Of a DNA stretch of 64,000 nucleotides, positions 27,649 to 36,138 are shown one piece after another. Source of the stretch: Salinibacter altiplanensis (GTDB lineage Bacteria > Bacteroidota > Rhodothermia > Rhodothermales > Salinibacteraceae); NCBI RefSeq assembly GCF_002894645.1, contig NZ_NCQY01000030.1, forward strand, positions 493,900 to 557,899, given 5' to 3'. The notes beneath the pieces were generated by a model, which saw nothing but the letters and a program-made list of their open reading frames with translations, did not search any database and was not told where the DNA came from. Within the stretch, counting starts at the first letter, position 1, and the number at the start of each line of letters is the position of its first letter. The position numbers were made by a program, and so were the translations under genes.

Positions 27649-28101
27649 ATGGTTGCACTCGTTCAACGCGTCTCCGATGCCGCCGTCGAAGTCGACAACG
27701 AAGTCGTGGGGGCGATCGATGACGGCCTCCTTGTCCTCCTCGGCGTCCACGAAGACGACACCCACACCGAGAGCGAGTGGTGTGCCCGGAAGTGCGCACA
27801 GCTTCGTGTTTTCCCCGACGACGACGGCAAGATGGACGAGTCGCTCCTCGACACTGGCGGCGACGCACTCGTAGTGCCCCAATTCACGCTCTACGGCGAC
27901 ACGAGCGCGGGCAACCGCCCCTCATTTGCCGAGGCCGCCCCGCCCGACCGGGCCGACCGGCTCTACGAACACTTCGTCCGGCGGCTCGAAGAACATCTCG
28001 GCCGGGAGGTCCCCACGGGCAAGTTTGGCGCGCTGATGGATGTCCACCTCACGAACGACGGCCCGGTGACGCTCTGGGTAGAGCAACGGGCCGACGAGTA
28101 A
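27649..28101 (+). CDS. dtd: D-aminoacyl-tRNA deacylase
   Basis: This is a 150-residue DTD that removes D-amino acids, and misloaded Gly, from tRNA. MVALVQRVSDAAVEV is the typical start, VPQFTLYGDT carries the catalytic Thr region, and RPSFAEAAPP and the cross-subunit motif NDGPVTLWVEQ (variant of NxGPVT) are present. Full length. Together with AlaX (62.4 kb) and TsaB it adds to the tRNA quality-control content of the window. Confidence 0.95.
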   Translation: MVALVQRVSDAAVEVDNEVVGAIDDGLLVLLGVHEDDTHTESEWCARKCAQLRVFPDDDGKMDESLLDTGGDALVVPQFTLYGDTSAGNRPSFAEAAPPDRADRLYEHFVRRLEEHLGREVPTGKFGALMDVHLTNDGPVTLWVEQRADE

Positions 28102-28232
28102 CATGCCCCGGGCTCCGGGCAGCAGTAGGAGCTCACCGGTCGAGGGACAGATTGGAGGTTTGCGGACTCGCCGGTGCTGACCCGTTTCCCCATCCAGCTC
28201 GTCGCCACCTCGTGCATCTCCTGGGCTCCGGG

Positions 28233-28623
28233 CTAGGAGGTGCCGAATGACATGGACGTCGTGAAGAAGCGCTGCACAATAGACTCGGTGGATTCGACCG
28301 CCGCCCGCAGAATGGCGTCGTCCGGATCGGGGACGGACTCGAGCAGACCACGGGGCGTCTGGGGCGTATTCGTCTGATCATTGACGGACGTCGCGAACTC
28401 ATCGTAGGCGCCTGGACGATTCTGGCGCACCGCGTGCCCCATGGTGGCCTGGACACCGGAGCAGCGCGAGGGCCCGCTTGGCCATCGCCTAGTCCTTCGT
28501 GCCATTCAGATCCACGAAATCCCAACGCCGCAGCTGGATCGTGCCCGCCGAGGCCCCAGCGCCGGAGGATCCAAGGAGGACACAGGGAAGGAGGACGGAG
28601 AAGAGCAGCTTATACTTGGCAAT
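28233..28623 (-). pseudogene. Decayed gene for a small exported protein
   Basis: The frame from 28623 to a TAG at 28489 encodes a convincing signal peptide (KYKLLFSVLLPCVLLG...ASA). About 18 mature residues follow, but it has no ATG, GTG or TTG start: the first codon after the upstream stop is ATT. A second, shifted frame, protein-like from about 28442 (MGHAVRQNRPG) to 28233, carries a plausible acidic/Ser-Thr C-terminus. I read this as one gene broken by a nonsense change and a frameshift. The alternative is a short real peptide gene (28233-28442) beside chance hydrophobicity. The product is unknown. Confidence 0.35.
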
Positions 28624-28724
28624 CTACTATAATACCATAGTTTTGAATAAATTCCCTACGGTCATCTACCTTTGAAAAGCCCCCTGTGCAGCCGTCTTTT
28701 TAATTTTAATTGTACTTTTTCAAG
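28624..28724. promoter_or_regulatory. AT-rich upstream region of the amidohydrolase gene
   Basis: About 100 bp of clearly AT-rich sequence in a GC-rich genome, including TATAATACCATAG and a TTTTTAATTTTAATTG run directly before the amidohydrolase start. It most likely holds the promoter of that gene, but no exact -35/-10 pair can be fixed. The rest of the 28102-28724 gap holds only the decayed gene. Confidence 0.4.
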
Positions 28725-30356
28725 ATGATGCCCTCCAAGTTTCTCATCACGAACGCTCGCGTGTATCCGGTTGACGGAGGGTCCAGTCCGGCCCCGGCCC
28801 TAGCCGTCCGTAACGGGCAAATCGTGGCGGTTGGCTCGTCGTCCGACGCATCGGCGGCCGTTCCGGGGGCCGCACGCATCGACGCCGGGGGCCGCACCAT
28901 CGTGCCGGGATTCATCGACGCACACGCCCATCTTCAGGAGCTGGGACTGGCCCTTCGGCGCGCCGATCTGACAGGCGTGTCCTCCCCCACCGCCGCCGTT
29001 GAACGGCTCCGGGCATTCGTCGCCGAGCACAAGCGTTCCCCTGACGTCTGGGTACGCGGACATGGGTGGGACCAGACCGAGTGGACGCCCTCTCGCTTCC
29101 CCTCTCGTGACATCTTGGATGCCGCGTTCCCCGAACGGCCCGTGTGGCTCACGCGCACGGACGTGCATGCAGCATGGGCCAACACAGCCGCCCTGGAGGC
29201 CACTGTGGGCCTCGACCGCCTCCACAAGATGAGTCCCCCGGACGGAGGACACATCCACCGCGACGACAGCGGGGCCCCCACGGGGGTGCTGATCGACGCT
29301 GCGATGGCCCTCGTCGAGGACCACATCCCAGCCCCCAGCGAAGCAGAACGGGGGCGCGCCCTCTCGGCTGCCCTTAGTCACACCGCCCAGCGCGGCGTCA
29401 CCGGCCTCCACGATGCCGGCGTGGGACTTTCCACTCTTCGCCGCGTTCAGGACTTCATCGAAGAGGATCGATTTCCCCTTCGGCTGTACGCCATGATCGA
29501 CGGGCGCGGGGAGGCCTTCGAACACTTCTGTGAACAGGGTCCGCTTCACCATCCATCGGGACGCCTGGACGTCGAGTCGGTCAAGTTCTTTGCCGACGGT
29601 GCACTCGGCAGCCGCGGGGCCGCCCTGCGTGCGGACTACGCCGATGCACCGGGCACTCGGGGCTTCCTGCTCCACGAAGACGACGCGTTTCGGGAAAACG
29701 TGCGGGCGGCCCACGAATGCGGATTTCAGGTCAATACTCACGCCATTGGTGACCGGGCCAACCGACAGGTGCTAGACGCATACGAGGCGGTTTCCCGACG
29801 GAGCCCCCATCCGCTGCGCCGCCCCCGCATCGAGCACGCCCAGATTGTGAGTCCCGAGGACCGTCCTCGCTTTGGCCGCCTCGGCGTGATCGCCTCCGTG
29901 CAGCCGGCTTTTGCGCCGAGTGACCAGGACTGGGCCCCGGCGCGCCTCGGGGCCGACCGCACTGAGGACGCCTACGCGTGGCGAAGCCTGAGCGACACCG
30001 GGGCTACGCTCGCCTTCGGGTCCGACGCCCCGGTCGAGCCCCTCGATCCCATTCGAACTTTCCACGCCGCCGTTACCCGCCAGGACGCCAGCGGGGCCCC
30101 GAGCGGAGGATGGCACCCCAGCGAACGACTCGCCCGCAGCACAGCCCTTCACGCCCACACTCAGGGCGCCGCCTACGCTGCGTTTCAGGAGGACGACGCC
30201 GGATCTCTATCCGTAGGCAGCCGTGCTGACTTCGTGGTATTGTCCCAGGACCTCATGACGGTCCCGGCCGACCGCCTCCTCGACACGAAGGTCGTGGCGA
30301 CGTATCTTGGGGGCCTCCCGGTGCATGCGCAGCCGGATTGGCCAGACACACGCTAG
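28725..30356 (+). CDS. Amidohydrolase, YtcJ-like (metal-dependent hydrolase)
   Basis: This amidohydrolase-superfamily enzyme is about 543 residues long from ATG 28725 (a second ATG follows immediately). The small beta-domain at the start (KFLITNARVYPVDGG...AVRNGQIVAVG) leads into metal-binding GFIDAHAHLQELG. Further motifs are VRGHGWDQTEW, VKFFADGALGSRGAAL, VNTHAIGDRANRQVLDAYE, RIEHAQIV and FGSDAPVEPLDP. This is the YtcJ/N-substituted formamide deformylase-like family, whose members hydrolyse C-N bonds; the true substrate is unknown. No signal peptide. Monocistronic, 117 bp before moaC. Confidence 0.88.
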   Translation: MMPSKFLITNARVYPVDGGSSPAPALAVRNGQIVAVGSSSDASAAVPGAARIDAGGRTIVPGFIDAHAHLQELGLALRRADLTGVSSPTAAVERLRAFVAEHKRSPDVWVRGHGWDQTEWTPSRFPSRDILDAAFPERPVWLTRTDVHAAWANTAALEATVGLDRLHKMSPPDGGHIHRDDSGAPTGVLIDAAMALVEDHIPAPSEAERGRALSAALSHTAQRGVTGLHDAGVGLSTLRRVQDFIEEDRFPLRLYAMIDGRGEAFEHFCEQGPLHHPSGRLDVESVKFFADGALGSRGAALRADYADAPGTRGFLLHEDDAFRENVRAAHECGFQVNTHAIGDRANRQVLDAYEAVSRRSPHPLRRPRIEHAQIVSPEDRPRFGRLGVIASVQPAFAPSDQDWAPARLGADRTEDAYAWRSLSDTGATLAFGSDAPVEPLDPIRTFHAAVTRQDASGAPSGGWHPSERLARSTALHAHTQGAAYAAFQEDDAGSLSVGSRADFVVLSQDLMTVPADRLLDTKVVATYLGGLPVHAQPDWPDTR

Positions 30357-30472
30357 CACCTCCCTGGCCTACATTTTGAAACCAACGGGCCCCCTTGCGA
30401 TTCGAACGGACGGCGCATTCCACAAGCCCCACTCCACACGTACGCACTCATCTCGCTTCCGCTGATTGACCC

Positions 30473-30985
30473 ATGGCCGACCCTTCCACGCTTACCCATC
30501 CCGATCCCGACGGGGGCGTCCGCATGATGGATGCCTCCCAGACGTCGGACTCCGCTCGCACCGCCGTCGCCGCCGGACGAGTCCATCTGGGGGAGGAAGC
30601 GTTTCGGCGCGTCCGGGAGCACGACATCGAAAAGGGCGATGTTTTGACCACCGCTCAAATCGCCGGGATCATGGGGGCCAAGCAAACCGACAAGCTCATC
30701 CCCCTCTGTCACGACACCACCGTCAACGGCGTGGAGGTCGACTTTACGTACAACGAGAATGAACAGGCGATCGACGTCCAGGCCTTCACCAAGTCCTTCG
30801 GCGCGACAGGGGTGGAGATGGAGGCGCTGACGGCAGTCTCGGTGGCCGCCCTCACCGTTTACGACATGTGCAAGTCCGTCACCAAGGACATCCGCATTGG
30901 CAACGTGCACCTGCGTGCGAAGACCGGCGGGCAGAGCGGAAACTGGAAGAGCAAGTTTGAGGACGACGCCTCCGCCGAGTCTTGA
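30473..30985 (+). CDS. moaC: Cyclic pyranopterin monophosphate synthase MoaC
   Basis: This is a 170-residue MoaC, the second enzyme of molybdenum cofactor synthesis. Conserved blocks are VRMMDASQTSDSARTAVA, KGDVLTTAQIAGIMGAKQTDKLIPLCH, TGVEMEALTAVSVAALTVYDMCK and LRAKTGGQSG. The usual CHPL active-site segment reads CHDT here, a local variation. Other moa genes are not in the window, so Moco genes are dispersed. The next gene starts 46 bp downstream on the same strand. Confidence 0.95.
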   Translation: MADPSTLTHPDPDGGVRMMDASQTSDSARTAVAAGRVHLGEEAFRRVREHDIEKGDVLTTAQIAGIMGAKQTDKLIPLCHDTTVNGVEVDFTYNENEQAIDVQAFTKSFGATGVEMEALTAVSVAALTVYDMCKSVTKDIRIGNVHLRAKTGGQSGNWKSKFEDDASAES

Positions 30986-31031
30986 TCCCGGCGTGGTTCG
31001 CTCACAGTTCCGTTCCCCGGTTTGACGTCTC

Positions 31032-31634
31032 ATGCCTTCCGACGATTCCGACACTTCCCTTGACCGTGTGGCCCGGTTCACCTCCTTTGCGACGGTTGGA
31101 ACCCTGGGCCTCACACAGGACCTCACCCACGCCGTGCTCGAAAGTGTCGGTGACATGGAGGGGGCCGATCCAGAGCTCGTGGCCGAGGAGACGCTCTGCC
31201 TCACCGCTACGGCCACGGCCCGGGCCGCCGAGGTCGGACTTGAGGACGAACCCGACCGTGCGCCGTCCATCATCGAAGCGCTTCTCGACCTGCCCTTCAC
31301 GTACCGGAACTATCTTCTCGGGAAGGCGATGGTGGCGGAGGAGCGTCCGGAACTCTCGGAGGTGGCGGGCGAAGTGCGTGCCCGTCTCGAAGAGAAGCAG
31401 GCCTTTTATACCTCTCATCTGCCGGGCGGCCAGTTTCCAGGGCCTCATGCACTCGGGGACAAGATGGAGCTGTGGATGGGGCGTGTGAGCCCGCCCAAGC
31501 TTCCGGAGACCCCACAAGAACGGCTCGACTCGCTGGGCCTGGTGGACCCGACGGTCGCTCACCTGAAGCTCGTGCTCGCCTACGGGCGCCGGGGCGTTCC
31601 CCCCCTCGGGTCCGCGTCGGAGCCGTTGGAGTGA
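31032..31634 (+). CDS. Conserved-looking hypothetical protein
   Basis: This is a 200-residue soluble acidic protein downstream of moaC on the same strand. It is mainly helical: a DRVARFTSFATVGTLGLTQDL stretch, an Ala/Thr-rich TATATARAAEVGL and LPFTYRNYLLGKAMV. The C-terminal half contains short Pro-rich turns (SPPKLPETPQE, RRGVPPLGS). No signal peptide, membrane segment or catalytic motif, and I do not recognise a family. The moaC linkage may be chance. It converges on the psp-like operon. Confidence 0.6.
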   Translation: MPSDDSDTSLDRVARFTSFATVGTLGLTQDLTHAVLESVGDMEGADPELVAEETLCLTATATARAAEVGLEDEPDRAPSIIEALLDLPFTYRNYLLGKAMVAEERPELSEVAGEVRARLEEKQAFYTSHLPGGQFPGPHALGDKMELWMGRVSPPKLPETPQERLDSLGLVDPTVAHLKLVLAYGRRGVPPLGSASEPLE

Positions 31635-31664
31635 GCCCGGCCGTCAGGACTCTCTTGGCTCCGG

Positions 31665-32612
31665 TTACTCCCGGATTTGAGACGGAGACGACGGCTCTGG
31701 GGCCTCTCCTTCGGGGCTGGACGCGGACACGTCGTCGTTGGGCAAACCAAGGGCTCCATCCGTGGCTGCATCTAGCTCTGCGTCGAGCGCATCAAGGTCC
31801 TCGTCCCTCCCGTCGTCAAGGTAATCAGCCGGGGCAGCAAAGACATCTTCGATCTCGCGGATGGAGCTCTGCGTCTCCTCCACCTCTTGAAGCAGGGTGT
31901 CGAGCTGGGCCGTCACCTCCTCCGGGTTCTGTAGCGTCCATGATTGTTCGTGGATGTACCGCACCACGTCCTCGATGGTGCCAAGCTGCGCGCCGATGAC
32001 CTCCAGGTTCTCATGGGCCTTTCGAAAGCGCGCCAGGCGGCGCTCCAATACCTTCAGCCGTCGCTGCTTGACGGCCCGAACCCGTTCGGCATCGTCGGCC
32101 ATGTCTTTTTTCAGCGCCTCGATGGACTCCAGGATCTGCGCCTCCGTGGCACTGTCCATGAAGTCCCGATACCGCTCTCGCTGGTGCAGCAGATCGAGGT
32201 ACGAGTCGAGGAGGCCGTCGATCTTTTCGACATGGCTTCCCAAAATGCCCTGGGAGGCATAGCTGAGCTTCTGGTAGTTTGCCTCGACCTGCTCCTTGAG
32301 TTTCCGCAGCTTGGCGTATCGGCGCTGGCTCCGGTTGCGGAGCTGACTGAAGATCTCACGCTGGGACGGCGCCTGGTGCCGCTCGGAGCGCTTTTCGGCC
32401 CGGATGTACCGCTGAAACCGGTCGTGCCGGGGCATCCCCCCCAGATAGAGGAGCTCCGCCCCGCCCCCCACCAGGAGAAGAAGCTCGGGGAGCCAGCCAG
32501 GGAAGACGCCGACCAAACCGAGGCCCGCCGCCACGGCCACAACCGTGATCAGAAACACCAGATTCCAGGTGTTGAAGAGGGCCTCCTTCGTGTAGTTGAT
32601 GTCGTCATCCAT
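31665..32612 (-). CDS. Membrane-anchored coiled-coil protein of a PspA cassette
   Basis: This is a 315-residue protein from the ATG at 32612. Two closely spaced N-terminal membrane helices (about 12-33 and 39-58) are followed by a long charged coiled coil (about 70-240; REIFSQLRNRSQRRYAKLRKLKEQVEANYQ begins it). An acidic, Ser/Pro-rich tail ends the protein. No enzyme motif. It starts 19 bp after the preceding gene and is the third gene of the PspA operon, so it is a candidate membrane receptor for PspA. It is not PspB or PspC by sequence. Confidence 0.65.
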   Translation of the reverse strand: MDDDINYTKEALFNTWNLVFLITVVAVAAGLGLVGVFPGWLPELLLLVGGGAELLYLGGMPRHDRFQRYIRAEKRSERHQAPSQREIFSQLRNRSQRRYAKLRKLKEQVEANYQKLSYASQGILGSHVEKIDGLLDSYLDLLHQRERYRDFMDSATEAQILESIEALKKDMADDAERVRAVKQRRLKVLERRLARFRKAHENLEVIGAQLGTIEDVVRYIHEQSWTLQNPEEVTAQLDTLLQEVEETQSSIREIEDVFAAPADYLDDGRDEDLDALDAELDAATDGALGLPNDDVSASSPEGEAPEPSSPSQIRE

Positions 32613-32631
32613 GGTGGTGGAGCTGTTCGGG

Positions 32632-33105
32632 CTACGAAGCATCGTCGGCACGGGGGGCGCCCATGCGGCCAATGGTCTTGTCGGGGCCGTCTGGGAGCGG
32701 GTCGTCGGCCTCTTCCTCCGCCTCCGAGGCGGACGATGGGCCGGCCCCCCCGCCGGAATCGGGGGACGACGAATTGCCCTCTTCCGCCTTCATGCGACGG
32801 ACGCGCTGCTCGGCCCGCTCCTCACGGAGGGCCTCTTCGGCCTCGTGCAAGCCATCTTCTCCCTCCCACTCATCGTCGAGGGCTCCTTCAAGGCGCGCGT
32901 CCCGCTCCGCAACGGCCCCCCGCAGTTGATCCACGAGTGATTCGGTCTCGGTCAGCAGCCGGCGGGCACCTTGTTTCATCCGCCGCACGACGCCCTGCGT
33001 CTCGTCTTCTTGCTTCAGGTTCTTGAGGGTCGACCGAAGCCGTTTTCGGGCCCGCAGGTGTCGCTTTTCCGTGTCCTTCAATCGATGAAATTCGTCGTCG
33101 GTCAT
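32632..33105 (-). CDS. Small coiled-coil protein of a PspA cassette, KTIG tail
   Basis: This is a 157-residue soluble protein: a basic coiled-coil N-terminal half (about 5-60), an acidic helical middle (65-105), a Ser/Gly/Pro linker and a C-terminal DKTIGRMGAP segment (KTIG at 143-146). PspA, encoded 75 bp upstream, ends with the near-identical SKTIGKQ (251-254). Sharing this tail motif suggests that both dock to the same partner, or that the motif is a binding site they exchange. No known family was recognised. It is flanked by pspA and the membrane coiled-coil gene. Confidence 0.6.
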   Translation of the reverse strand: MTDDEFHRLKDTEKRHLRARKRLRSTLKNLKQEDETQGVVRRMKQGARRLLTETESLVDQLRGAVAERDARLEGALDDEWEGEDGLHEAEEALREERAEQRVRRMKAEEGNSSSPDSGGGAGPSSASEAEEEADDPLPDGPDKTIGRMGAPRADDAS

Positions 33106-33180
33106 GATCGTGTCGAACGGCGGATTATGAGCATCAGCGGGGGCGTGTGTTCATCATTCAACCGTCCTACCGGACGCGGG

Positions 33181-33966
33181 CTACTCCGTCTCGCTGCGCT
33201 GCTTGCCGATGGTCTTCGACGGTTCTTCGACCTCTTCCTCTTCGGGCACGTCAATCGTCTCTTCCTCAATGGAGTCTTGGTCCAGCGACTGCTCATCGGC
33301 CATGCCCATGTCCGCCTTGAACTCATCGACGACCTGCTGCGCCCGTAGCTCTTCGGCGTCCTCTTCGATCTGAAGGGCCTCCGTGTCCACCGAGTCGAGC
33401 GCCATTTCCATCCGGGCCTCGTTCTTGGCCGACTCCTCGTCGAGGCGTCGGACCATCTCGTCGTGGGTCTGGTCCAGCCCCGACACTTCGAATTGCTCCA
33501 TCGTGTCGGCAATCTCGGCCTGCCACTGCGCCCGCTCGTGCTGGCGAAGGGCATCCTTTGCCTCCTGGATTTTCTGCTCCTTCTCGCGCATGAAGGCCTT
33601 TTTCACCTTGAGGGCCTTCTCGTAGGCCCGCTCGGCCCCTTCGAGTTGCTCCTGCGTCCGCTCGAGGCTTTCCTTCTGATCTTCGAGCCGCTTCGCGTAC
33701 TTCTTGGCGATGTCCTCACGGTCGGACTTCAGGGCGGTCTTAATGCGAGTGGAAAGCTGCTCCACCCGGTCCCTGGTCTTTTTGACCTCTTTCTCAAGCA
33801 TGATCTTGTTCGCCTTCACCGTGGCGATGTTTTCGTTCATCTCCGGCACCTGATCGTTCAACTCCCGGATGTTTTGCTCGAGGATCGTCCGCGGGTCCTC
33901 CATTGCCGAGACGGCACCGCCGAAGATCGACTTTACTGCACGCTTGAATCGGGACCAGATGGACAT
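33181..33966 (-). CDS. pspA: Phage shock protein A / IM30 family
   Basis: This is a 261-residue PspA/IM30 protein of the ESCRT-III superfamily that binds stressed inner membranes. The amphipathic N-terminal helix MSIWSRFKRAVKSIFGGA precedes MEDPRTILEQNIRELNDQVPEM and a nearly continuous coiled coil to about residue 215. An acidic tail with EEEEVEEPSKTIGK follows. The tail is an addition relative to E. coli PspA (222 residues). No PspF or PspBC genes are nearby. Instead two unknown coiled-coil genes follow in the same operon. Confidence 0.9.
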   Translation of the reverse strand: MSIWSRFKRAVKSIFGGAVSAMEDPRTILEQNIRELNDQVPEMNENIATVKANKIMLEKEVKKTRDRVEQLSTRIKTALKSDREDIAKKYAKRLEDQKESLERTQEQLEGAERAYEKALKVKKAFMREKEQKIQEAKDALRQHERAQWQAEIADTMEQFEVSGLDQTHDEMVRRLDEESAKNEARMEMALDSVDTEALQIEEDAEELRAQQVVDEFKADMGMADEQSLDQDSIEEETIDVPEEEEVEEPSKTIGKQRSETE

Positions 33967-34033
33967 GGCGGGGGAGTGGGTATCGAAGGGTCGGCGAGTC
34001 TACGGTTCATATACTTTACATGCAGGCGGATTG

Positions 34034-35401
34034 TTACACCGCCCCCGCGGCACTCTCCGACAGGCGGGTCCAGCCCTCGGCGTCGTAGCGGGCCTTGAGG
34101 GCCGGAGCTGCGGACGGCGGCGCGTCGGAGACGGTGTACGCGTCGCGCACGGCGGCCCGGACGGCCTTCAGGTCGGGGGCTTCACTGGCGTGGAGGCGGG
34201 CAAGCACATCGCCCTCCTCCACCGGATCGCCTGGCTTCTTGAGTCGGGTCAGGCCGGCCATCGGATCGACCGATGCCTCTTTCGTCTGGCGACCGGCCCC
34301 GAGCTCCACGGCGGCCTGCCCGATGGAGAGGGCATCGAGGTCCGCTACGTATCCACTCGTTCCTGTGGGCACGCTCACCTCGGCGATCGGGGCACTGTCG
34401 GAACGCACATCGGGGTCCTCAACGACCGCCGGATCCCCGTCCTGTGCGTCCACGAGGGCGCGAAACTGGGCGAGGGCCTCCCCCTCCTCAATCGCGTTCC
34501 GGGCCTTGGCTCGCCCCTCCTCGGGCGTCTCGGCCTGCCCGCCCAGCGCAATCATCTCGCCGGCCAGCCCACGCACGATCTGCATCAGGGAGGACTCCCT
34601 GTGCTCCCCTCGCAGACAGGCGATGGCCTCTCGGATCTCGGGCCAGTTGCCCACGGCCCGCCCGAGGGGCACGTCCATGTTCGTCATGACCGCCGCCACC
34701 GGCATGTCGTGCTCGGCCCCGATGGCGACCAGCGTCTCGGCCAGCGCCCGCGCGTCGGCGTCCGTTTTCATAAAGGCTCCCCGTCCACACTTCACATCGA
34801 GGACGAGCGCATCGTTGCCTTCCGCGAGCTTTTTGCTCATGATGGAGGCGGCGATGAGGGGAATCGAATCGACGGTGGCCGTCACGTCGCGCAGGGCGTA
34901 AATCTTTTTGTCGGCAGGGGCCACCTCTCCGGTCTGCCCGGCAATGACCCCACCTACGTCCCCCACCTGCCGCCGGTACTGCCCCACGCTCAGGTTTGTG
35001 CGGAATCCGGGAATGGATTCGAGCTTGTCGATGGTGCCCCCGGTGTGGCCGAGCCCGCGCCCGCTGAGTTTGGCCACCGGGACACCACAGCTGGCGACGA
35101 GGGGGACGAGAATCGGAGACACCTTGTCCCCCACCCCACCCGTCGAATGCTTGCCGACCTTGGTCCCCGACACCGACGAGAGGTCGATGTGGGCGCCGGA
35201 GTGGAGCATCGCATCGGTGAGGGCGGCAGCCTCGGCGGCAGACAGGCCGTTAAGGTAGGCCGCCATCAGAAATGCACTCATCTGATAGTCCGGCACTGTT
35301 CCGTCCGTGTAGCCCTTGACGAGGGTCCTTAGATCATCGCCCGAGAGCGCCTCGCCATCGCGCTTGGCAGCGATCAGGGAGACGGTGTTCACGTCACTCA
35401 T
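34034..35401 (-). CDS. deoA: Thymidine / pyrimidine-nucleoside phosphorylase
   Basis: This 455-residue enzyme starts at ATG 35401; the upstream extension to 35509 is non-homologous. The N-terminal helical domain contains LVKGYTDGTVPDYQMSAFLMA. The phosphate loop follows in GKHSTGGVGDKVS, with LSGRGLGHTGGTIDKLES, AADKK-like APADKKIYALRDVTATVDS and SIMSKKLAEG after it. The C-terminal alpha/beta domain (about 345-440) closes over the base. It splits thymidine, and possibly uridine, to base plus (deoxy)ribose-1-phosphate. Motif differences between DeoA and Pdp cannot be settled by eye. Confidence 0.93.
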   Translation of the reverse strand: MSDVNTVSLIAAKRDGEALSGDDLRTLVKGYTDGTVPDYQMSAFLMAAYLNGLSAAEAAALTDAMLHSGAHIDLSSVSGTKVGKHSTGGVGDKVSPILVPLVASCGVPVAKLSGRGLGHTGGTIDKLESIPGFRTNLSVGQYRRQVGDVGGVIAGQTGEVAPADKKIYALRDVTATVDSIPLIAASIMSKKLAEGNDALVLDVKCGRGAFMKTDADARALAETLVAIGAEHDMPVAAVMTNMDVPLGRAVGNWPEIREAIACLRGEHRESSLMQIVRGLAGEMIALGGQAETPEEGRAKARNAIEEGEALAQFRALVDAQDGDPAVVEDPDVRSDSAPIAEVSVPTGTSGYVADLDALSIGQAAVELGAGRQTKEASVDPMAGLTRLKKPGDPVEEGDVLARLHASEAPDLKAVRAAVRDAYTVSDAPPSAAPALKARYDAEGWTRLSESAAGAV

Positions 35402-35487
35402 ACAGGTCGAGGGTGGTTGGGGGATAAAAAAGAAGCAGTGCCCGCCCAGGAATGGCCTCAAACCCTGATGGATTGCCCCCTGAACAA

Positions 35488-35520
35488 CAAAAAGGCCACC
35501 CGTTTCCACAGGTGACCTTC
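35488..35520 (-). terminator. Rho-independent terminator after rpmE
   Basis: On the minus strand AAGGTCACC pairs with GGTGGCCTT (one G:U), and the transcript then runs into TTTTTG. It lies 25 bp beyond the rpmE stop and upstream of the deoA start, separating the two genes. Confidence 0.85.
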
Positions 35521-35544
35521 GGGGACCGGCATGGAGACAATGGC

Positions 35545-35796
35545 CTATTCGTCCGTGTCTTCCTCCGTCTCTTCGCTCTCTTCATCGTCATCGGTGAGTC
35601 CGTACCGGCGGTTGAACTTCTCCACACGACCCGCCGTGTCGACAAATTGACGGCGGCCGGTGTAGAACGGGTGATTCGTCGAGTCGATCTCGGTCTCGTA
35701 GGTATCGGTCTCCATCGTGGACCGGGTCGTCATCTCGGTGCCGTCCGCAAGCTCGATGGTGACTTCGTTGTACTCGGGGTGGAGGGCGTCTTGCAT
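35545..35796 (-). CDS. rpmE: 50S ribosomal protein L31, zinc-independent form
   Basis: This is an 83-residue L31. MQDALHPEYNEVTIELADG and TTRSTMETDTYETEIDST lead to the family signature HPFYTGRRQFVDTAGRVEKFNRRYG, and a very acidic tail follows. The cysteines that bind zinc in the C+ form are absent; the usual C-x-x-C positions read as part of EIDSTNHPF. It is thus a C-minus, zinc-free L31. The start is ATG 35796; the longer frame back to 36252 lies in the SAM riboswitch region and is not coding. Divergent from metB. Confidence 0.95.
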   Translation of the reverse strand: MQDALHPEYNEVTIELADGTEMTTRSTMETDTYETEIDSTNHPFYTGRRQFVDTAGRVEKFNRRYGLTDDDEESEETEEDTDE

Positions 35797-35940
35797 AGCG
35801 CTGCCGTCGGTGGACTCTGTCGACAAGTCGTGATTTATTTTCGCGTCTGATACACATCGTGGATGCTCGAAAGTTTCGGGGAGAAAATCCCCCACACGTG
35901 AAGAACGAGCGAGGGCCTCAGGGCCCGGCACATCGCTCCC

Positions 35941-35969
35941 TTGACAACTCATCCTTCGTTTCTTAACGT
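35941..35969 (+). promoter_or_regulatory. Candidate promoter of the SAM-I riboswitch/metB transcript
   Basis: TTGACA at 35941-35946 and TAACGT at 35964-35969 are separated by 17 bp. Riboswitch helix P1 starts 9 bp downstream, which is where a transcript start would be expected. Confidence 0.5.
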
Positions 35970-35975
35970 ATGCAT

Positions 35976-36094
35976 GTCTCATCAAGAACGACCGAGGGAA
36001 CAGGCCCGATGACGTCGTGGCAACCGGACTCCTCCTCGCGAGGGGTCGCCCTGGTGCCAACTCCTGCTCCACTTCACGTGGGGACAGATGAGAG
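35976..36094 (+). promoter_or_regulatory. SAM-I (S-box) riboswitch
   Basis: P1 is CTCATC (35978-35983) with GATGAG (36087-36092). Inside, the conserved order of the SAM-I aptamer is readable: CAAGAACGACCGAGGGA, then GGCCCGATGA with the kink-turn/pseudoknot side. GGCAACC, a variable P3 hairpin of GC-rich sequence, GGTGCCAA-CTCC and the closing ACAGATGAG complete it. It precedes metB on the same strand, a standard S-box target. S-adenosylmethionine binding should reduce metB expression. Confidence 0.93.
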
Positions 36095-36138
36095 GGTTGC
36101 TTCAAGCACGCGGACGTACGTTCTTGAGGTCCTCTGTC

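Noticed and set aside
33869..35332. 487-codon plus-strand frame over the thymidine phosphorylase gene
   Set aside because: Antisense shadow; the minus strand carries the KHSTGGVGDK enzyme motif and normal family length.
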